NCBI GenBank assembly: GCA_900550565.1
Contig: URSG01000002.1
Span: 1-64,000 of the forward strand
Reading direction: 5' to 3'
Source of the DNA: an uncultured Rickettsiales bacterium
GTDB taxonomy: Bacteria > Pseudomonadota > Alphaproteobacteria > Rs-D84
Length of the DNA: 64,000 bases
The notes beneath the pieces are model-generated. The model searched no databases. It was not told the origin of the DNA and worked only from the letters and a program-made list of their open reading frames with translations. Below are positions 17,586 to 27,182 of the stretch, in pieces. Every line of letters starts with the position of its first letter. Positions within the stretch are counted from its first letter, which is position 1. Both the position numbers and the translations under genes were made by a program.

Positions 17586-20444
17586 TTATTTGCCAATTTG
17601 CGATTTGTCCAGATACCGACGCAAATATTTTCCTGTCACAGATTCTGGGACGGCGGCAACCTGCTCTGGCGTGCCAGTGGCAATCACGCGTCCGCCATCT
17701 GCGCCCCCAGTTGGCCCCAGGTCAATTACCCAATCTGCCGTTTTTATCACGTCCAGATTGTGTTCTATTACGATAACAGTGTTTCCTGCGTCAACCAATT
17801 CGTGCAACACAGACAGCAACATTTTTATATCTTCAAAATGCAAACCCGTTGTTGGTTCATCCAGAATATAAATCGTTTGCCCCGTGCTGCGTGAAGCCAA
17901 TTCTTTGGACAATTTGATACGTTGCGCCTCGCCCCCGGACAGGTCAAGCGAACTCTGCCCCAGTTTGATGTAATCCAGTCCTACGCGTTTTAACAATTCC
18001 AGTTTGCGCGAAATCTGTGGGACATTGATGAACAGATGATACGCTTCGTCCACGGTCATATTCAGCACATCTGCGATTGATTTGCCCTTGTATTTAACGG
18101 CCAATGTTTCTTCGTTATAGCGCGCGCCGTGACATTTATCGCATTCCACATACACATCGGCCAAGAAATTCATTTCAATTTTTATCTGGCCATCACCCTG
18201 ACACGCCTCGCAGCGGCCACCTTTGACATTGAACGAAAAACGCCCAGACGTGTATCCACGGGCCTTGGCCTCGGGCAGACCGGCAAAGAAATCACGAATA
18301 TTTGAAAACACACCTGTATATGTTGCCGGATTACTGCGCGGACTGCGTCCGATTGGCGACTGGTCAATATCAACGACCTTGTCCACATTTTCCATACCAC
18401 GAATAATATCGTGCGGACACATTTCAATCTTGGAATTATACAACGCGCGCATCAGTGCCGGATATAAAGTATCCAACAACAACGTAGATTTCCCAGACCC
18501 AGACACGCCCGTCAACGCGATAAATTTACCCAACGGGAATTCAACATCAATGTTTTTCAGATTATTTCCACGCGCCCCCGTAATAGTGATTGACCGCCCA
18601 TTACCACTGCGCCGTTTTTTTGGCACATCAATCCGACGTTTGCCCGTCAAATATTGCGCCGTCAATGAATCCTTGGATTTCATCACCTGTTGCGGCGTCC
18701 CGGCGGCAACAACATTACCACCATTTACACCTGCGCCACGTCCAATATCAATCAGATAATCTGCGGCACGCATTGCGTCTTCGTCGTGTTCAACAACGAT
18801 GACCGTGTTATCTTTGTCACGCAACATTTTCAGCGTGTCCAGTAATTTATCATTATCGCTTTGGTGCAAACCGATTGACGGTTCGTCCAAAACATACAAC
18901 ACCCCAGACAGCCCACTGCCAATTTGCGACGCCAGACGAATACGTTGCGCCTCGCCCCCGGACAGAGTCCCAGCCATACGCGACAACGTCAAATACCCCA
19001 GACCGACGTTCTGTAAAAATTGCAACCGCGACGTGATTTCACGCAAAATTACACGTGCAATATCGTTTTCTTTTTGGGTCAGATGATTAGGCAAATCGGT
19101 GAACCATTTCAGCGATTCGTCCACCGCCAAATCACACGCGTCCATAATATCAAAACCATTGATTTTGACACACAACGCCTGGATATTCAGACGTTTGCCG
19201 TGACACATCGGACACGGTTTTTCAGACTGGTATTTCGCCAGTTCTGCCTTCATCGCATCAGATTCCGATTCGCGCCAACGACGTTCAATATTTGGGATTA
19301 CACCCTCGTACGGTTTTTCATACACAAAACCGTTCCAGTTTATCTTTATCGGGTCATCGCCACTGCCATACAGGATTAAATTCTTTTGTTCCGCCGTCAG
19401 GGTGTGCCACGGTTTGGACAACGGGATTTTATATTTTTTATGCAACGCGTCCAACAGATGTTCAAACTGGCTTAACATTCCGCCACGCGACCACGGCGCA
19501 ATCGCCCCGTTTAAAATTGACTTTGACGGGTCTGGCACCACCAGGTCTGGGGACATATTTAATTGAACCCCCAATCCGTCGCACGCCGGACACGCACCCA
19601 ATGGCGCATTAAACGAAAACAGACGTGGTTCTATTTTTGGCACGGTAAAACCACTGACCGGGCACGCATAGTTTTGCGAATACAGCGTATCTTCGTTCGT
19701 ATCCAAACGGCGCACCAACACCGAACCCGGCACCAAACGCAACGCCCCCTCAAACGACGCATACATACGACTGCGAAATTCGTCTGTGGCGTCATTATCA
19801 GCCCCAGACGCCGGCATCGCCAGGCGGTCAACAATCACAAAGATATTATGTTTTTTATTTTTATCCAACGCCGGAACAGACGCCAAATCATACAATTCGC
19901 CATCAATTATCGCGCGCTGGTATCCCTGTTTTATCAAGAACGCAATTTCTTTTTTATATTCGCCTTTGCGTTCACGCACCAGTGGTGCCAGAATATAAAT
20001 TCGCGTCCCAGCCGGAATTTTCATTGTCCAATCAACCATTTCGGCAATCGTCTGGGATTTAATCGGCAATCCCGTCACCGGGGAATGCGGCACCCCAATA
20101 CGCGCCCACAACAAACGCAGATAATCATAAATTTCGGTCACCGTTCCGACCGTTGAGCGCGGATTTTTTGATGTCGTTTTTTGTTCAATAGAAATCGCCG
20201 GGGCCAGCCCTTCTATCAAATCAACATCGGGCTTTTTCTGCATATCCAAGAACTGGCGCGCATACGACGACAGCGATTCAACATAACGGCGTTGTCCTTC
20301 GGCATAAATTGTATTAAACGCCAGTGACGATTTTCCAGACCCGGACACGCCAGTCAAGACCACCAATTTGTTTTTTGGTATGTCTAAATCAATATTTTTA
20401 AGATTGTTTTCGCGTGCGCCGCGAATTTTAATTATTCCACTCAT
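17586..20444 (-). CDS. uvrA: Excinuclease ABC subunit A
   Basis: 952 aa, full length. Two ABC ATPase halves each have a P-loop ([12 protein letters not shown] and [12 protein letters not shown]) and signature (LSGGEAQRI, twice). Zinc-binding CxxC pairs are visible, including CEACQGDG...[10 protein letters not shown]. UvrA with UvrB finds bulky DNA lesions for nucleotide excision repair. It starts with ATG at 20444 and is followed by the M-domain gene after 28 nt. Confidence 0.97.
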   Translation of the reverse strand: MSGIIKIRGARENNLKNIDLDIPKNKLVVLTGVSGSGKSSLAFNTIYAEGQRRYVESLSSYARQFLDMQKKPDVDLIEGLAPAISIEQKTTSKNPRSTVGTVTEIYDYLRLLWARIGVPHSPVTGLPIKSQTIAEMVDWTMKIPAGTRIYILAPLVRERKGEYKKEIAFLIKQGYQRAIIDGELYDLASVPALDKNKKHNIFVIVDRLAMPASGADNDATDEFRSRMYASFEGALRLVPGSVLVRRLDTNEDTLYSQNYACPVSGFTVPKIEPRLFSFNAPLGACPACDGLGVQLNMSPDLVVPDPSKSILNGAIAPWSRGGMLSQFEHLLDALHKKYKIPLSKPWHTLTAEQKNLILYGSGDDPIKINWNGFVYEKPYEGVIPNIERRWRESESDAMKAELAKYQSEKPCPMCHGKRLNIQALCVKINGFDIMDACDLAVDESLKWFTDLPNHLTQKENDIARVILREITSRLQFLQNVGLGYLTLSRMAGTLSGGEAQRIRLASQIGSGLSGVLYVLDEPSIGLHQSDNDKLLDTLKMLRDKDNTVIVVEHDEDAMRAADYLIDIGRGAGVNGGNVVAAGTPQQVMKSKDSLTAQYLTGKRRIDVPKKRRSGNGRSITITGARGNNLKNIDVEFPLGKFIALTGVSGSGKSTLLLDTLYPALMRALYNSKIEMCPHDIIRGMENVDKVVDIDQSPIGRSPRSNPATYTGVFSNIRDFFAGLPEAKARGYTSGRFSFNVKGGRCEACQGDGQIKIEMNFLADVYVECDKCHGARYNEETLAVKYKGKSIADVLNMTVDEAYHLFINVPQISRKLELLKRVGLDYIKLGQSSLDLSGGEAQRIKLSKELASRSTGQTIYILDEPTTGLHFEDIKMLLSVLHELVDAGNTVIVIEHNLDVIKTADWVIDLGPTGGADGGRVIATGTPEQVAAVPESVTGKYLRRYLDKSQIGK

Positions 20445-20484
20445 AAATTCTAATATAGAAAAAATATTAAAAATTGCAATAGAA

Positions 20485-20506
20485 AGGGCGAAATTTCTTT
20501 CGCCCT
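20485..20506 (-). terminator. Hairpin after the RodZ-like gene
   Basis: AGGGCGAAA / TTTCGCCCT, a 9-bp perfect stem with a 4-nt loop, 11 nt after the rodZ stop. The T tract is interrupted, so it may be a partial terminator allowing readthrough into uvrA. Confidence 0.65.
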
Positions 20507-20516
20507 GAACATAACA

Positions 20517-21368
20517 TTATTCCTCGCTGGGAACATTTGGCATCAGTTTTTCTGGACTTAAATCAATCCCAGATTTACGCACGTGTGCCGCGCCAACCTT
20601 TGGTGCCAACTTTCCGTTCACCCAAACATCTACGCCACCGGCATTACCAAATATCGCCTTGGTATTTGTGCCAGACGGAACATAAAACACGTCGCCCGGA
20701 ACCAACACGCGACTGAATACCGTGTTTCCACGTTCATCTTCTACTTTGACCCAGGATTCATCAATGGCCTGTAAAATAACATTGGCATTGTTACGATTGT
20801 CCACGCCAAAGCGTTCACGAACCGCAATCGTATAGGCCGGTTCAGCAACCGTTGCAACGACTGGCGCTTCGTCTGATACAACCTTGTCATCGGATTTAAT
20901 GCCACTGATAATTGCGATTGTCGCAACCAGCAAAATAATCGCCACCACCGCGCCGGCGAACCATATCCAATGCGCACGAATAAATTGCGCGACATTACGC
21001 AACACCGTTTTAAATGACGCCCCCGACACAGGCACATCGCACGTTGTCGCCTCGTCCCCAGGTTCGTCCTTGTCAGAATGAACCTGGCATTCATCGCCCA
21101 GGCCCATTTCGCGTTTTAACTTTGTCACGATTTCATCTGGATTCAGTCCCAATTCCATCGCGTAATTACGCGCAAAGCCCAAAACATATACCGGTTCTGG
21201 CAACGCGCCATAGTCGCCATCTTCCAGTGCCTGCAAGAATTCTTCGCGAATACACAACAATTTAGAAATTGTTTGAATTTCACGCTTGCGACGACCAGTT
21301 GTTCGTGCATTACGCAAAATTTCGCCAACTGTTATTTCAATCTGTGTTTCTGTATTATTATCGTTCAT
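20517..21368 (-). CDS. rodZ: RodZ-like HTH/transmembrane cell-shape protein
   Basis: 283 aa. An N-terminal Xre-type helix-turn-helix (about 11-80: GEILRNAR...YVLGFARNYAMELGL) is followed by one membrane helix at about 134-156 (WIWFAGAVVAIILLVATI) and a periplasmic DUF4115-type beta domain (DESWVKVEDERGNTVFSRVL...NAGGVDVWVNGK). This order defines RodZ, which links MreB to the elongasome. It fits with the bactofilin/M23 pair and envC elsewhere in the window as part of shape control. Confidence 0.87.
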   Translation of the reverse strand: MNDNNTETQIEITVGEILRNARTTGRRKREIQTISKLLCIREEFLQALEDGDYGALPEPVYVLGFARNYAMELGLNPDEIVTKLKREMGLGDECQVHSDKDEPGDEATTCDVPVSGASFKTVLRNVAQFIRAHWIWFAGAVVAIILLVATIAIISGIKSDDKVVSDEAPVVATVAEPAYTIAVRERFGVDNRNNANVILQAIDESWVKVEDERGNTVFSRVLVPGDVFYVPSGTNTKAIFGNAGGVDVWVNGKLAPKVGAAHVRKSGIDLSPEKLMPNVPSEE

Positions 21369-21397
21369 ATTTCTTTATCCCTTGTTGCACCTTGCTA

Positions 21398-22330
21398 TCA
21401 TAAACCTATATTTTGCGACCCGCAACCCCAAAATTCACGAATTGCGTCACGCAACGCGTCCGCATCTGTGATTTGATTGACGCGAATACGAAATTCAGAC
21501 GAATTTGGCAACCCCGACGAATACCACGCCGCGTGCTTGCGAAACATCGGAACTGCGACCGACGCACCATAATATTCAATCGCATATTGCAAATGTTTCA
21601 GCACTATCTCGCCCACATTTTTTGGCGCGCAATCGTGTCCTGCGATTTGCCCCAGGACCCACGGCCGTCCCAATATTGCGCGTCCAACCATTACCCCCGC
21701 ATAGCCCAGTTTTTCCATATTCTGGGCATCTTGGGCGGTGGCAATATCACCGTTTGCAATAATCGGAATTGGGGCGTCTGACACGTCTGGGTGTACCGCC
21801 GGCCCAACATATAACTGGGCGCGTGTTCGTCCGTGCAGGGTTGCAAAACGCACGCCAGAATCCGCAGCAATTTGCACCAGTTCACGCCAGTCACGATGTG
21901 CGTCGTCCCACCCCAGGCGTGTTTTAATTGACACCGGAATATCCACCGCACGCACCACCGCCGACATTATTTTCCCGGCTAACGTATGATCGCGCATTAA
22001 AAACGCCCCGGCACCGGCACGCGTTGCGACCTTTGGCACAGGACAGCCCATATTTATATCAATCCACCGTGCGCCATTATCCTGTAATATACGCGCCGCG
22101 TCCGCCATCAGTGACACACCTGCGCCGAAAATCTGGGCGCCGACGTGTCCCTCGTCCATATAAGAATCAAAATTACGCAGACAGTTTTTATGCGCCCCAA
22201 CCAACGAATGACACGAAATCATTTCTGTCACCAATGGCGCATCTGGCGCGAACGCGCGCAAGACCCGACGAAACGGTTTGTCGGTAATTCCAGCCAATGG
22301 CGCAGCAAAAATTTGATTATCACTAAACAT
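21398..22330 (-). CDS. tRNA-dihydrouridine synthase (DusB-like)
   Basis: 310 aa. An FMN-dependent TIM barrel with the N-terminal APLAGITDKPFRRVL, the catalytic Cys in DINMGCPVPKVATRAGAGAFL, KTRLGWDD and the phosphate-binding NGDI...AGVMVGRAILGRPW. It reduces uridines in tRNA D-loops. The start at 22330 is chosen because homology begins there; the frame is open for 71 unconserved residues upstream. No ribosome site is visible and the ATG lies 5-6 nt after an AT-rich -10-like box shared with the divergent ftsB promoter. Confidence 0.9.
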   Translation of the reverse strand: MFSDNQIFAAPLAGITDKPFRRVLRAFAPDAPLVTEMISCHSLVGAHKNCLRNFDSYMDEGHVGAQIFGAGVSLMADAARILQDNGARWIDINMGCPVPKVATRAGAGAFLMRDHTLAGKIMSAVVRAVDIPVSIKTRLGWDDAHRDWRELVQIAADSGVRFATLHGRTRAQLYVGPAVHPDVSDAPIPIIANGDIATAQDAQNMEKLGYAGVMVGRAILGRPWVLGQIAGHDCAPKNVGEIVLKHLQYAIEYYGASVAVPMFRKHAAWYSSGLPNSSEFRIRVNQITDADALRDAIREFWGCGSQNIGL

Positions 22331-22342
22331 TTGTGATATAAT
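22313..22342 (+). promoter_or_regulatory. Promoter for ftsB (leaderless)
   Basis: TTGATT (22313-22318), an 18-nt spacer and TATAAT (22337-22342) within the recurrent TGTGATATAAT. The -10 ends 8 nt before the ATG at 22350. Confidence 0.6.
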
Positions 22343-22349
22343 GACATCT

Positions 22350-22676
22350 ATGAAGGAAAAAATCAAAAATTTATTTAGTTTTCTTGGGCGCGCCTGGGGT
22401 GCCAGTTGGCGTGGCAAGGCCGGGATTCTGGCGACTGCGTTCGCGCTGTTTATGTTTGTGCGCATTTTCTGGGGTGCGGTCAATGTCCAAAATTTCGTTA
22501 TAAACATCTGGCGATTGAACAATGAACAAACACAACTGGCCACGGAACAGGCAAAACTGGACGCACTGAACCGTCATATTGACCTGTTGCAATCTTACAG
22601 TCCCGACTACGTAGAAGAACTGGGGTTAAAATACCTGAATATCGGCGACGCACAATTCAAGATTTTAAAGATATAA
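22350..22676 (+). CDS. ftsB: FtsB/DivIC-type septum formation initiator
   Basis: 108 aa. A short basic cytoplasmic N-terminus, a single membrane helix at about 24-44 and a periplasmic coiled coil (LNNEQTQLATEQAKLDALNRHIDLL) followed by a small conserved tail (DYVEELGLKYLNIG). This is the FtsB architecture; FtsB with FtsL and FtsQ activates septal wall synthesis. The ATG at 22350 is preferred over 22341, which lies inside the -10 box. The promoter implies a leaderless transcript. It is monocistronic and ends at a strong terminator. Confidence 0.85.
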   Translation: MKEKIKNLFSFLGRAWGASWRGKAGILATAFALFMFVRIFWGAVNVQNFVINIWRLNNEQTQLATEQAKLDALNRHIDLLQSYSPDYVEELGLKYLNIGDAQFKILKI

Positions 22677-22679
22677 AAA

Positions 22680-22706
22680 ATCCCCGTTTTACGGGGATAG
22701 TTTTTT
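22680..22706 (+). terminator. Terminator of ftsB
   Basis: ATCCCCGT / ACGGGGAT stem with a 3-nt loop and a TTTTTT tail. Confidence 0.9.
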
Positions 22707-23178
22707 AATTCAACCATACAATTATTATGTTCAAATACATCGCAAAAATCAGCCATAAGATATACGGCCAAACCAAATACCCGGCCCAGCGATTAAACGA
22801 CCGAAATTCGCGCATCATATACCCAGAAACGATAACCAACACAACCAGCGCAATCAGTGCTGCGCGCGTCATATGCAAACCAAAAAAGAAATATGACCAC
22901 AATGCGTTTAACACCATCTGGGTCAAGAACAGTGAATACGCCGGTGCTTTGGACTGACGCGCCTTGGCATTACGCACAACCAGGAATAACGCCACCCCCA
23001 GCAACGCATACAGCAACGGCCACACCATGGAAAACACCCAGCCGTCTGGGGTCAGCGCAGATTTATTCAGCGCGTTATACCATAAATCAGATGCACCATT
23101 TGGCGAAAACAAAACGCCGACTATGCCTGGGACAAACGACAACACCATAGTCAGAATAAATTCCAAGACGACTTTCAT
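22705..23178 (-). CDS. tspO: TspO/MBR family tryptophan-rich membrane protein
   Basis: 157 aa with five membrane helices and the family marks: SALTPDGWVFSMVWPLLYALLG near the second helix, LNALWSYFFFGL, and a C-terminal WPYILWLIFAMYLN. TspO proteins bind porphyrins and tryptophan-like ligands and act as sensors or transporters. A strong AAGGAGAG site 6 nt before the ATG at 23178 sets this start. Stop and ftsB terminator adjoin. Confidence 0.92.
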   Translation of the reverse strand: MKVVLEFILTMVLSFVPGIVGVLFSPNGASDLWYNALNKSALTPDGWVFSMVWPLLYALLGVALFLVVRNAKARQSKAPAYSLFLTQMVLNALWSYFFFGLHMTRAALIALVVLVIVSGYMMREFRSFNRWAGYLVWPYILWLIFAMYLNIIIVWLN

Positions 23179-23266
23179 ATTATCTCTCCTTTCTTGAACT
23201 TTGGGCGATAGAATTATACGACAACGCCCCACAACGACACCACAGGAACGATTTCACAAAAAAAAC

Positions 23267-23283
23267 ACCGCCAAAATGGCGGT
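23267..23283 (-). terminator. Terminator of the phosphotransferase-like gene
   Basis: Leftward ACCGCCA / TGGCGGT stem, 3-nt loop, then TGTTTTTTTT... The hairpin lies 5 nt from the gene end, and the T tract is on the left strand. Confidence 0.75.
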
Positions 23284-23288
23284 TTATT

Positions 23289-24215
23289 TTATCGCATAAT
23301 GCGTTCACGAATATTTATCATCAAACGAACAATCGGCTTCATAAATTCAGGCACGTGCCAGAAATACATCAACACCAATCCAACATTACGACGCACCGCG
23401 TGTGGCTTTAACGGAATCAGCGTATCGCCAACATACCAACGTTTTGCCCACAAGAATTCAATCAACGCTAATTCGCGAATACGGCGACGATCGGGGCGCA
23501 ATCCTGTTCGCGCCTGATACTCGCGCAAGACCTGTTTATACAGCCGTGCATTACGCGACAGCGAAAACAGAACCAGATCGCGCCAACGTTCATATATCCC
23601 ACAGTTGCCAAAATCAAACACACCCTTTAACCGGCCATCGGGATACACAACAGAATTTGCCCCCTTTAATCCCATATGCACCGGCACCATATCAGATTTG
23701 GCAACAGGGGCATTTACGACACCTTCGTAAAACTGGCGAAAACGTTTTAATTGACGCGCAGACATATACGGGCGCAGATATTTTTCCACCAAATCAAATT
23801 TGATATACGGCATAGTATTACGAACATCTGGAACGATGCGCGCCAACGCATCAACGTCGGCCGAATGTAATTCTGCCAAAAATCCAGCCGCCGTTTTTGC
23901 CAGGTTTCGTTGACGACGCGGTGAAAATTGAAACGTATGCCACGACCAACGTTCCCCCGTCAGCATTTCGTGTACAGCATACTGGAATCCATCACGCTGG
24001 ACGATTTTAATATCAGGAATTTGAACAGTTATATATTTGCGCAAGAAATTGCAAACATCCGCCTCGCGCGTGTAGATTGAAATGCCCTTGGTGGTGAACC
24101 GAAACACACGCGTTCCCACACGAAACGCCGCAGAATCACTGCCATGCCCCAGGTATTTGATTTTTTGTCCTGGGTAATTTTTTTCTAAAAACGCGGTGAC
24201 TTCTTCCAGTGTCAT
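23289..24215 (-). CDS. APH-fold phosphotransferase-like protein lacking the catalytic Asp
   Basis: 308 aa. An aminoglycoside/choline kinase-like fold: N-lobe YLGHGSDSAAFRVGTRVFRF, a hinge region, then the catalytic-loop equivalent HMGLKGAN (H180 to N187) and a metal-loop FDFGNCG. In active members the loop is HxDxxxxN; here the Asp is Gly182, which predicts loss of normal phosphotransfer or a different chemistry. The C-terminus is helical and basic. The start at 24215 is preceded by GGGAAAA; upstream residues are unconserved. It resembles the kinase at 46054, whose Asp is intact. Substrate is unknown. Confidence 0.7.
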   Translation of the reverse strand: MTLEEVTAFLEKNYPGQKIKYLGHGSDSAAFRVGTRVFRFTTKGISIYTREADVCNFLRKYITVQIPDIKIVQRDGFQYAVHEMLTGERWSWHTFQFSPRRQRNLAKTAAGFLAELHSADVDALARIVPDVRNTMPYIKFDLVEKYLRPYMSARQLKRFRQFYEGVVNAPVAKSDMVPVHMGLKGANSVVYPDGRLKGVFDFGNCGIYERWRDLVLFSLSRNARLYKQVLREYQARTGLRPDRRRIRELALIEFLWAKRWYVGDTLIPLKPHAVRRNVGLVLMYFWHVPEFMKPIVRLMINIRERIMR

Positions 24216-24284
24216 AACATTTTCCCATTTGACATAAATAAAAATTGGCGCGACCTGTAAATTCCCGTGGCTGCGCATTTATCT

Positions 24285-24361
24285 TGGCGCGCCCTGCAGG
24301 ATTCGAACCTGCGACCTGCGGATTAGAAATCCGATGCTCTATCCAGCTGGGCTAAGGGCGC
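24285..24361 (-). tRNA. tRNA-Arg (anticodon TCT)
   Basis: A 77-nt cloverleaf on the - strand: acceptor GCGCCCT / AGGGCGC, D-arm AGCCCAGCTGGATAGAGC, anticodon loop TTTCTAA reading TCT (codon AGA), T-arm GCAGGTTCGAATCCTGC, discriminator G and encoded CCA (24287-24285). Confidence 0.97.
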
Positions 24362-24421
24362 ACAGCCCCTATTCTATACTATATTTCGGCAAATTTCAAG
24401 TTTTGCATAAACCATAAAAAA

Positions 24422-24441
24422 CACCGTCCAAACGGGCGGTG
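24422..24441 (-). terminator. Terminator of the helicase islet
   Basis: Leftward CACCGCCC / GGACGGTG stem (one mismatch-type pair) with a GTTT loop and a TTTTTT tail. It is nearly identical to the terminator at 27147. Confidence 0.8.
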
Positions 24442-24456
24442 ATTTTATACAAAAAT

Positions 24457-24804
24457 CTATTCACCCCAAGACCAAGTCCTCTCTTGACCAGATTCCTGTT
24501 CGCTTACCTGTTTTACAACTCGCGGCTTACCATAATACACCTCTCTCGCACGGACACTTGCTTCGGCAATAATTTCTTTTAATAGCCCTATACTGAAAAA
24601 AATGGATACGACTATAAAACACAAACCAATCCAATAGAAAAAGTTCAAATCGCCCCAACGATTAGCGTCACTCGCAGCAATGCTTATGCATAAACCGCCA
24701 ATAAATCCTGTTGCAAAAGCAAACCAAAAATAATTAGGCCAATATATAGGCGAGATTTTTTCTTTTTTAGAAACATTACTAATATTTTTTGTATCGTTGC
24801 TCAT
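24457..24804 (-). CDS. Small two-helix membrane protein, unknown
   Basis: 115 aa. An N-terminal polar stretch (about 1-22) is followed by two hydrophobic helices (about 24-44 and 55-76), then a charged tail ending TWSWGE. AAAAGGAG lies before the ATG. It begins 15 nt after the helicase stop, so they form one operon. Codon use is AT-rich like the helicase and unlike flanking genes, suggesting joint acquisition. I do not recognise the family; it could be a membrane effector or anchor. Confidence 0.7.
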   Translation of the reverse strand: MSNDTKNISNVSKKEKISPIYWPNYFWFAFATGFIGGLCISIAASDANRWGDLNFFYWIGLCFIVVSIFFSIGLLKEIIAEASVRAREVYYGKPRVVKQVSEQESGQERTWSWGE

Positions 24805-24819
24805 CTTTTACTCCTTTTG

Positions 24820-26892
24820 TTACTTATTGAGATCACCTTCTATCACAAATGGTGATATTTGTGTTTGCATATCTTCTGCTATGTTTACGCTTCTGTACAA
24901 ATGCAAATACTTTTTCGCCCTTGTTGTTGCAACATAAAACAATCGTCGTTCTGCCTCAACCTCCTCTGGCGGAACAGTGCTCGTATTACTTGGGAAACAT
25001 GGCCAGATACCATCAATACAATCTAAAATAATGACCTTTCCAAACTCTTGTCCTTTCACTCTTAATGCAGTCGACAAAATTATTCTTGGTTTTTCTTCAA
25101 TCAATATGTTGTCATTATCTGCCGAACATGCCGCCCGATCTATTGCCCTATTAAAGTCGTCAACAAACCCATCAAAATCTTTGTCATATTTAGTAGCAAA
25201 CGACAACAAGCTTGCCAACGGTGGGTCTTTGTAATACAAATCTTCCAACGAACGATTATAATTTTGTTGAAATCCCCCAAAGCAACCTAACAACACATCC
25301 AAAGTATCATATACATTTTCTGCTTTCATAAATTTATCCAACGCAACATGAAAATCCACAACATAATCACGTAAGAAAACTTTTTCAAATCTAGGTTGTT
25401 TTTCCCCTAAAAACAACAAGATTTTGTCTATATTATCGATTGTAGCATAATTTGCATTCAGGGCTCTATAAAGTGTTTCTCTGGCTTCTTTATAAAATTC
25501 ATTCTTACTAAACATACAGACCAAATCTGTCAAATTCCCCGGTCCAAGTTTCGATTTCCTTTTTATGTCCATCGCCCTATTCAAATTTGCCGCAGCTGAC
25601 GTATAGAAAAAGGCCAAGTCATCACTCACAGAATATGAAATATTTTCCTTGGTCAGCAAAATCTGATACGGCAACAATGCAGATTTTTTACGCGATAGTA
25701 CTGCAACTGTTTCATCAGAATTATTAGCCAATGTTACTTTTATGTCCTGAATAATGGCATCAACCATATTTTCTGCCCCATCATATTCCTTTAATTGTAT
25801 TTCCGCTTGAGCAACTGATGATTTTGCCACAACATTTTTATCAACGCGATTTTGATTATTTTTAATCAATTTCATTGATTTCTCTACAATGTTTGCTGGT
25901 GAACGAAAATTTTCATCTAGTACAAACGTCTTGAATTTTGCGCCAAAAATTTTTTCTGGGTGCAATATAAAATACGGACTAGCGCCCCTAAATTCATAAA
26001 TAGCTTGGTCATCATCACCAACAATAATCAATGACGCACCTGTTATTTGTTGTAAATTTGATATCAACTGTAAATCTAGTGGAGACGTATCTTGAAATTC
26101 ATCGATAAAAATATAATCAATCTTCGCTGCACCTGTACGCTTTTGTTTTTTTCGGATTTTTTGCGTCAAATCCACATTTGCAAAATATTTTTGATCATCA
26201 AATGTATATTGGCCTGTTCCTAACATTTGTTCGCAGCAATCACACCAAAAAGGAATCCAATGTCTGACTATATATTCATGTTTACGCTCATCAGGTTTAT
26301 CCAGCTCTTTTTTACCGATCAATAACAAAACCTGACGCATAATCGCACTGTAATATCTGTACAATGAAACCTTTTTTATAAATTGCAAATGTTCATTATA
26401 AATCTCCATATTTTTAGAAAAATTTCGTGAAAAATCGGTATGTTTGAAACCTATGTTCTTAAATTCATCTATCAGTTCCAAGATTTTTTCACTATTATGA
26501 ACTCTGGCACGCTTTGTCAACAAAGGTTCATATTTGTCACTATATGCCGCTTTTGTCCATATTGGTTGTAATGTATTTAATACATACCATTTTGTATCTT
26601 TTCCAGACACGATTCGCGGGTTTCTTAATACGTTTGCTTTTATATAATTATTTCCCCAACTGTTCAATGTATGAACGGTCACACAAGTATCATTATCGCA
26701 ACGAGTTCTTATTTCTTCGGCGGCATTTCTTGTAAATGTAAAAATTGATATTTTTACCTTTGGATTATCACTGAACAATTTCTTTGCTTTTTCAACAATT
26801 GAAAAAGTTTTTCCGCATCCAGCTGGTGCTAACAAACGAATAAACGCTTCTTTGCTATTTACAAAATTCATTTGTGCTTTTGTCATCGCCAT
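24820..26892 (-). CDS. UvrD/REP-like superfamily 1 helicase
   Basis: 690 aa. All SF1A motifs can be seen: Walker A LAPAGCGKTFSIVEKA at about 16-31, motif Ia FTFTRNAAEEI, motif II FIDEFQDTSPLDLQL, motif III GDDDQAIYEFRGA, motif IV DENFRSP, motif V VKGQEFGKVIILD and motif VI YVATTRAKKYLHL. There is no visible nuclease domain. It is distant from standard UvrD/PcrA in the middle. The DNA is clearly more AT-rich than neighbours. AAAGGAC precedes the ATG. It may be a defence-type or mobile helicase acting with the small membrane protein downstream. Confidence 0.88.
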   Translation of the reverse strand: MAMTKAQMNFVNSKEAFIRLLAPAGCGKTFSIVEKAKKLFSDNPKVKISIFTFTRNAAEEIRTRCDNDTCVTVHTLNSWGNNYIKANVLRNPRIVSGKDTKWYVLNTLQPIWTKAAYSDKYEPLLTKRARVHNSEKILELIDEFKNIGFKHTDFSRNFSKNMEIYNEHLQFIKKVSLYRYYSAIMRQVLLLIGKKELDKPDERKHEYIVRHWIPFWCDCCEQMLGTGQYTFDDQKYFANVDLTQKIRKKQKRTGAAKIDYIFIDEFQDTSPLDLQLISNLQQITGASLIIVGDDDQAIYEFRGASPYFILHPEKIFGAKFKTFVLDENFRSPANIVEKSMKLIKNNQNRVDKNVVAKSSVAQAEIQLKEYDGAENMVDAIIQDIKVTLANNSDETVAVLSRKKSALLPYQILLTKENISYSVSDDLAFFYTSAAANLNRAMDIKRKSKLGPGNLTDLVCMFSKNEFYKEARETLYRALNANYATIDNIDKILLFLGEKQPRFEKVFLRDYVVDFHVALDKFMKAENVYDTLDVLLGCFGGFQQNYNRSLEDLYYKDPPLASLLSFATKYDKDFDGFVDDFNRAIDRAACSADNDNILIEEKPRIILSTALRVKGQEFGKVIILDCIDGIWPCFPSNTSTVPPEEVEAERRLFYVATTRAKKYLHLYRSVNIAEDMQTQISPFVIEGDLNK

Positions 26893-26908
26893 TTTATTGT
26901 CCTTTTAT

Positions 26909-27029
26909 AAAAAATACCACCTGAGCAATGCAGGTGGTTGGAGGTTCAGAACTATAATGCGTTGAAAATAGCGGGCTTATTTTAATATATCGCCACCCTC
27001 CAACCTTTCATTGATTGGAGGTATTTTTT
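26909..27029. repeat. 121-bp element with 33-36 bp imperfect terminal inverted repeats and mutually exclusive hairpins
   Basis: Left arm 26909-26944 and right arm 26997-27029 are imperfect inverted copies (outer AAAAAATACC identical, inner GGTTGGAGG / CCTCCAACC). Within the arms, ACCACCTG (26916) pairs with CAGGTGGT (26931), and CCTCCAA (26997) pairs with TTGGAGG (27015). GGTTGGAGG (26936) can instead pair with CCTCCAACC (26997). Each outer hairpin is followed by six T's on its own outgoing strand, so each can be a terminator. The left one lies 17 nt before the helicase ATG. The rest of the gap to 27146 shows nothing I recognise. Confidence 0.75.
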
Positions 27030-27146
27030 GTCCCCACGGACACAACGCATAAACGGGTTCTGACGCCCCAACACGGCATCGCCATGTCATTGTATATTCT
27101 ATCATTGATGCGAATTTTTTCAAGACGATAATTAAACCACAAAAAA

Positions 27147-27166
27147 CACCGCCCAAACGGGCGGTG
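27147..27166 (-). terminator. Terminator of the DUF308 gene
   Basis: Leftward CACCGCCC / GGGCGGTG stem, 4-nt loop, then TTTTTT. Confidence 0.88.
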
Positions 27167-27182
27167 GTTTATCATAGATTTG

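Noticed and set aside
24411..27172. Near-identical terminators at 24422 and 27147 read as attachment repeats of the helicase islet
   Set aside because: This genome reuses the same type of hairpin (ACCGCCN4GGCGGT) at many gene ends, for example 23267 and 53120, so the match does not need an insertion event.
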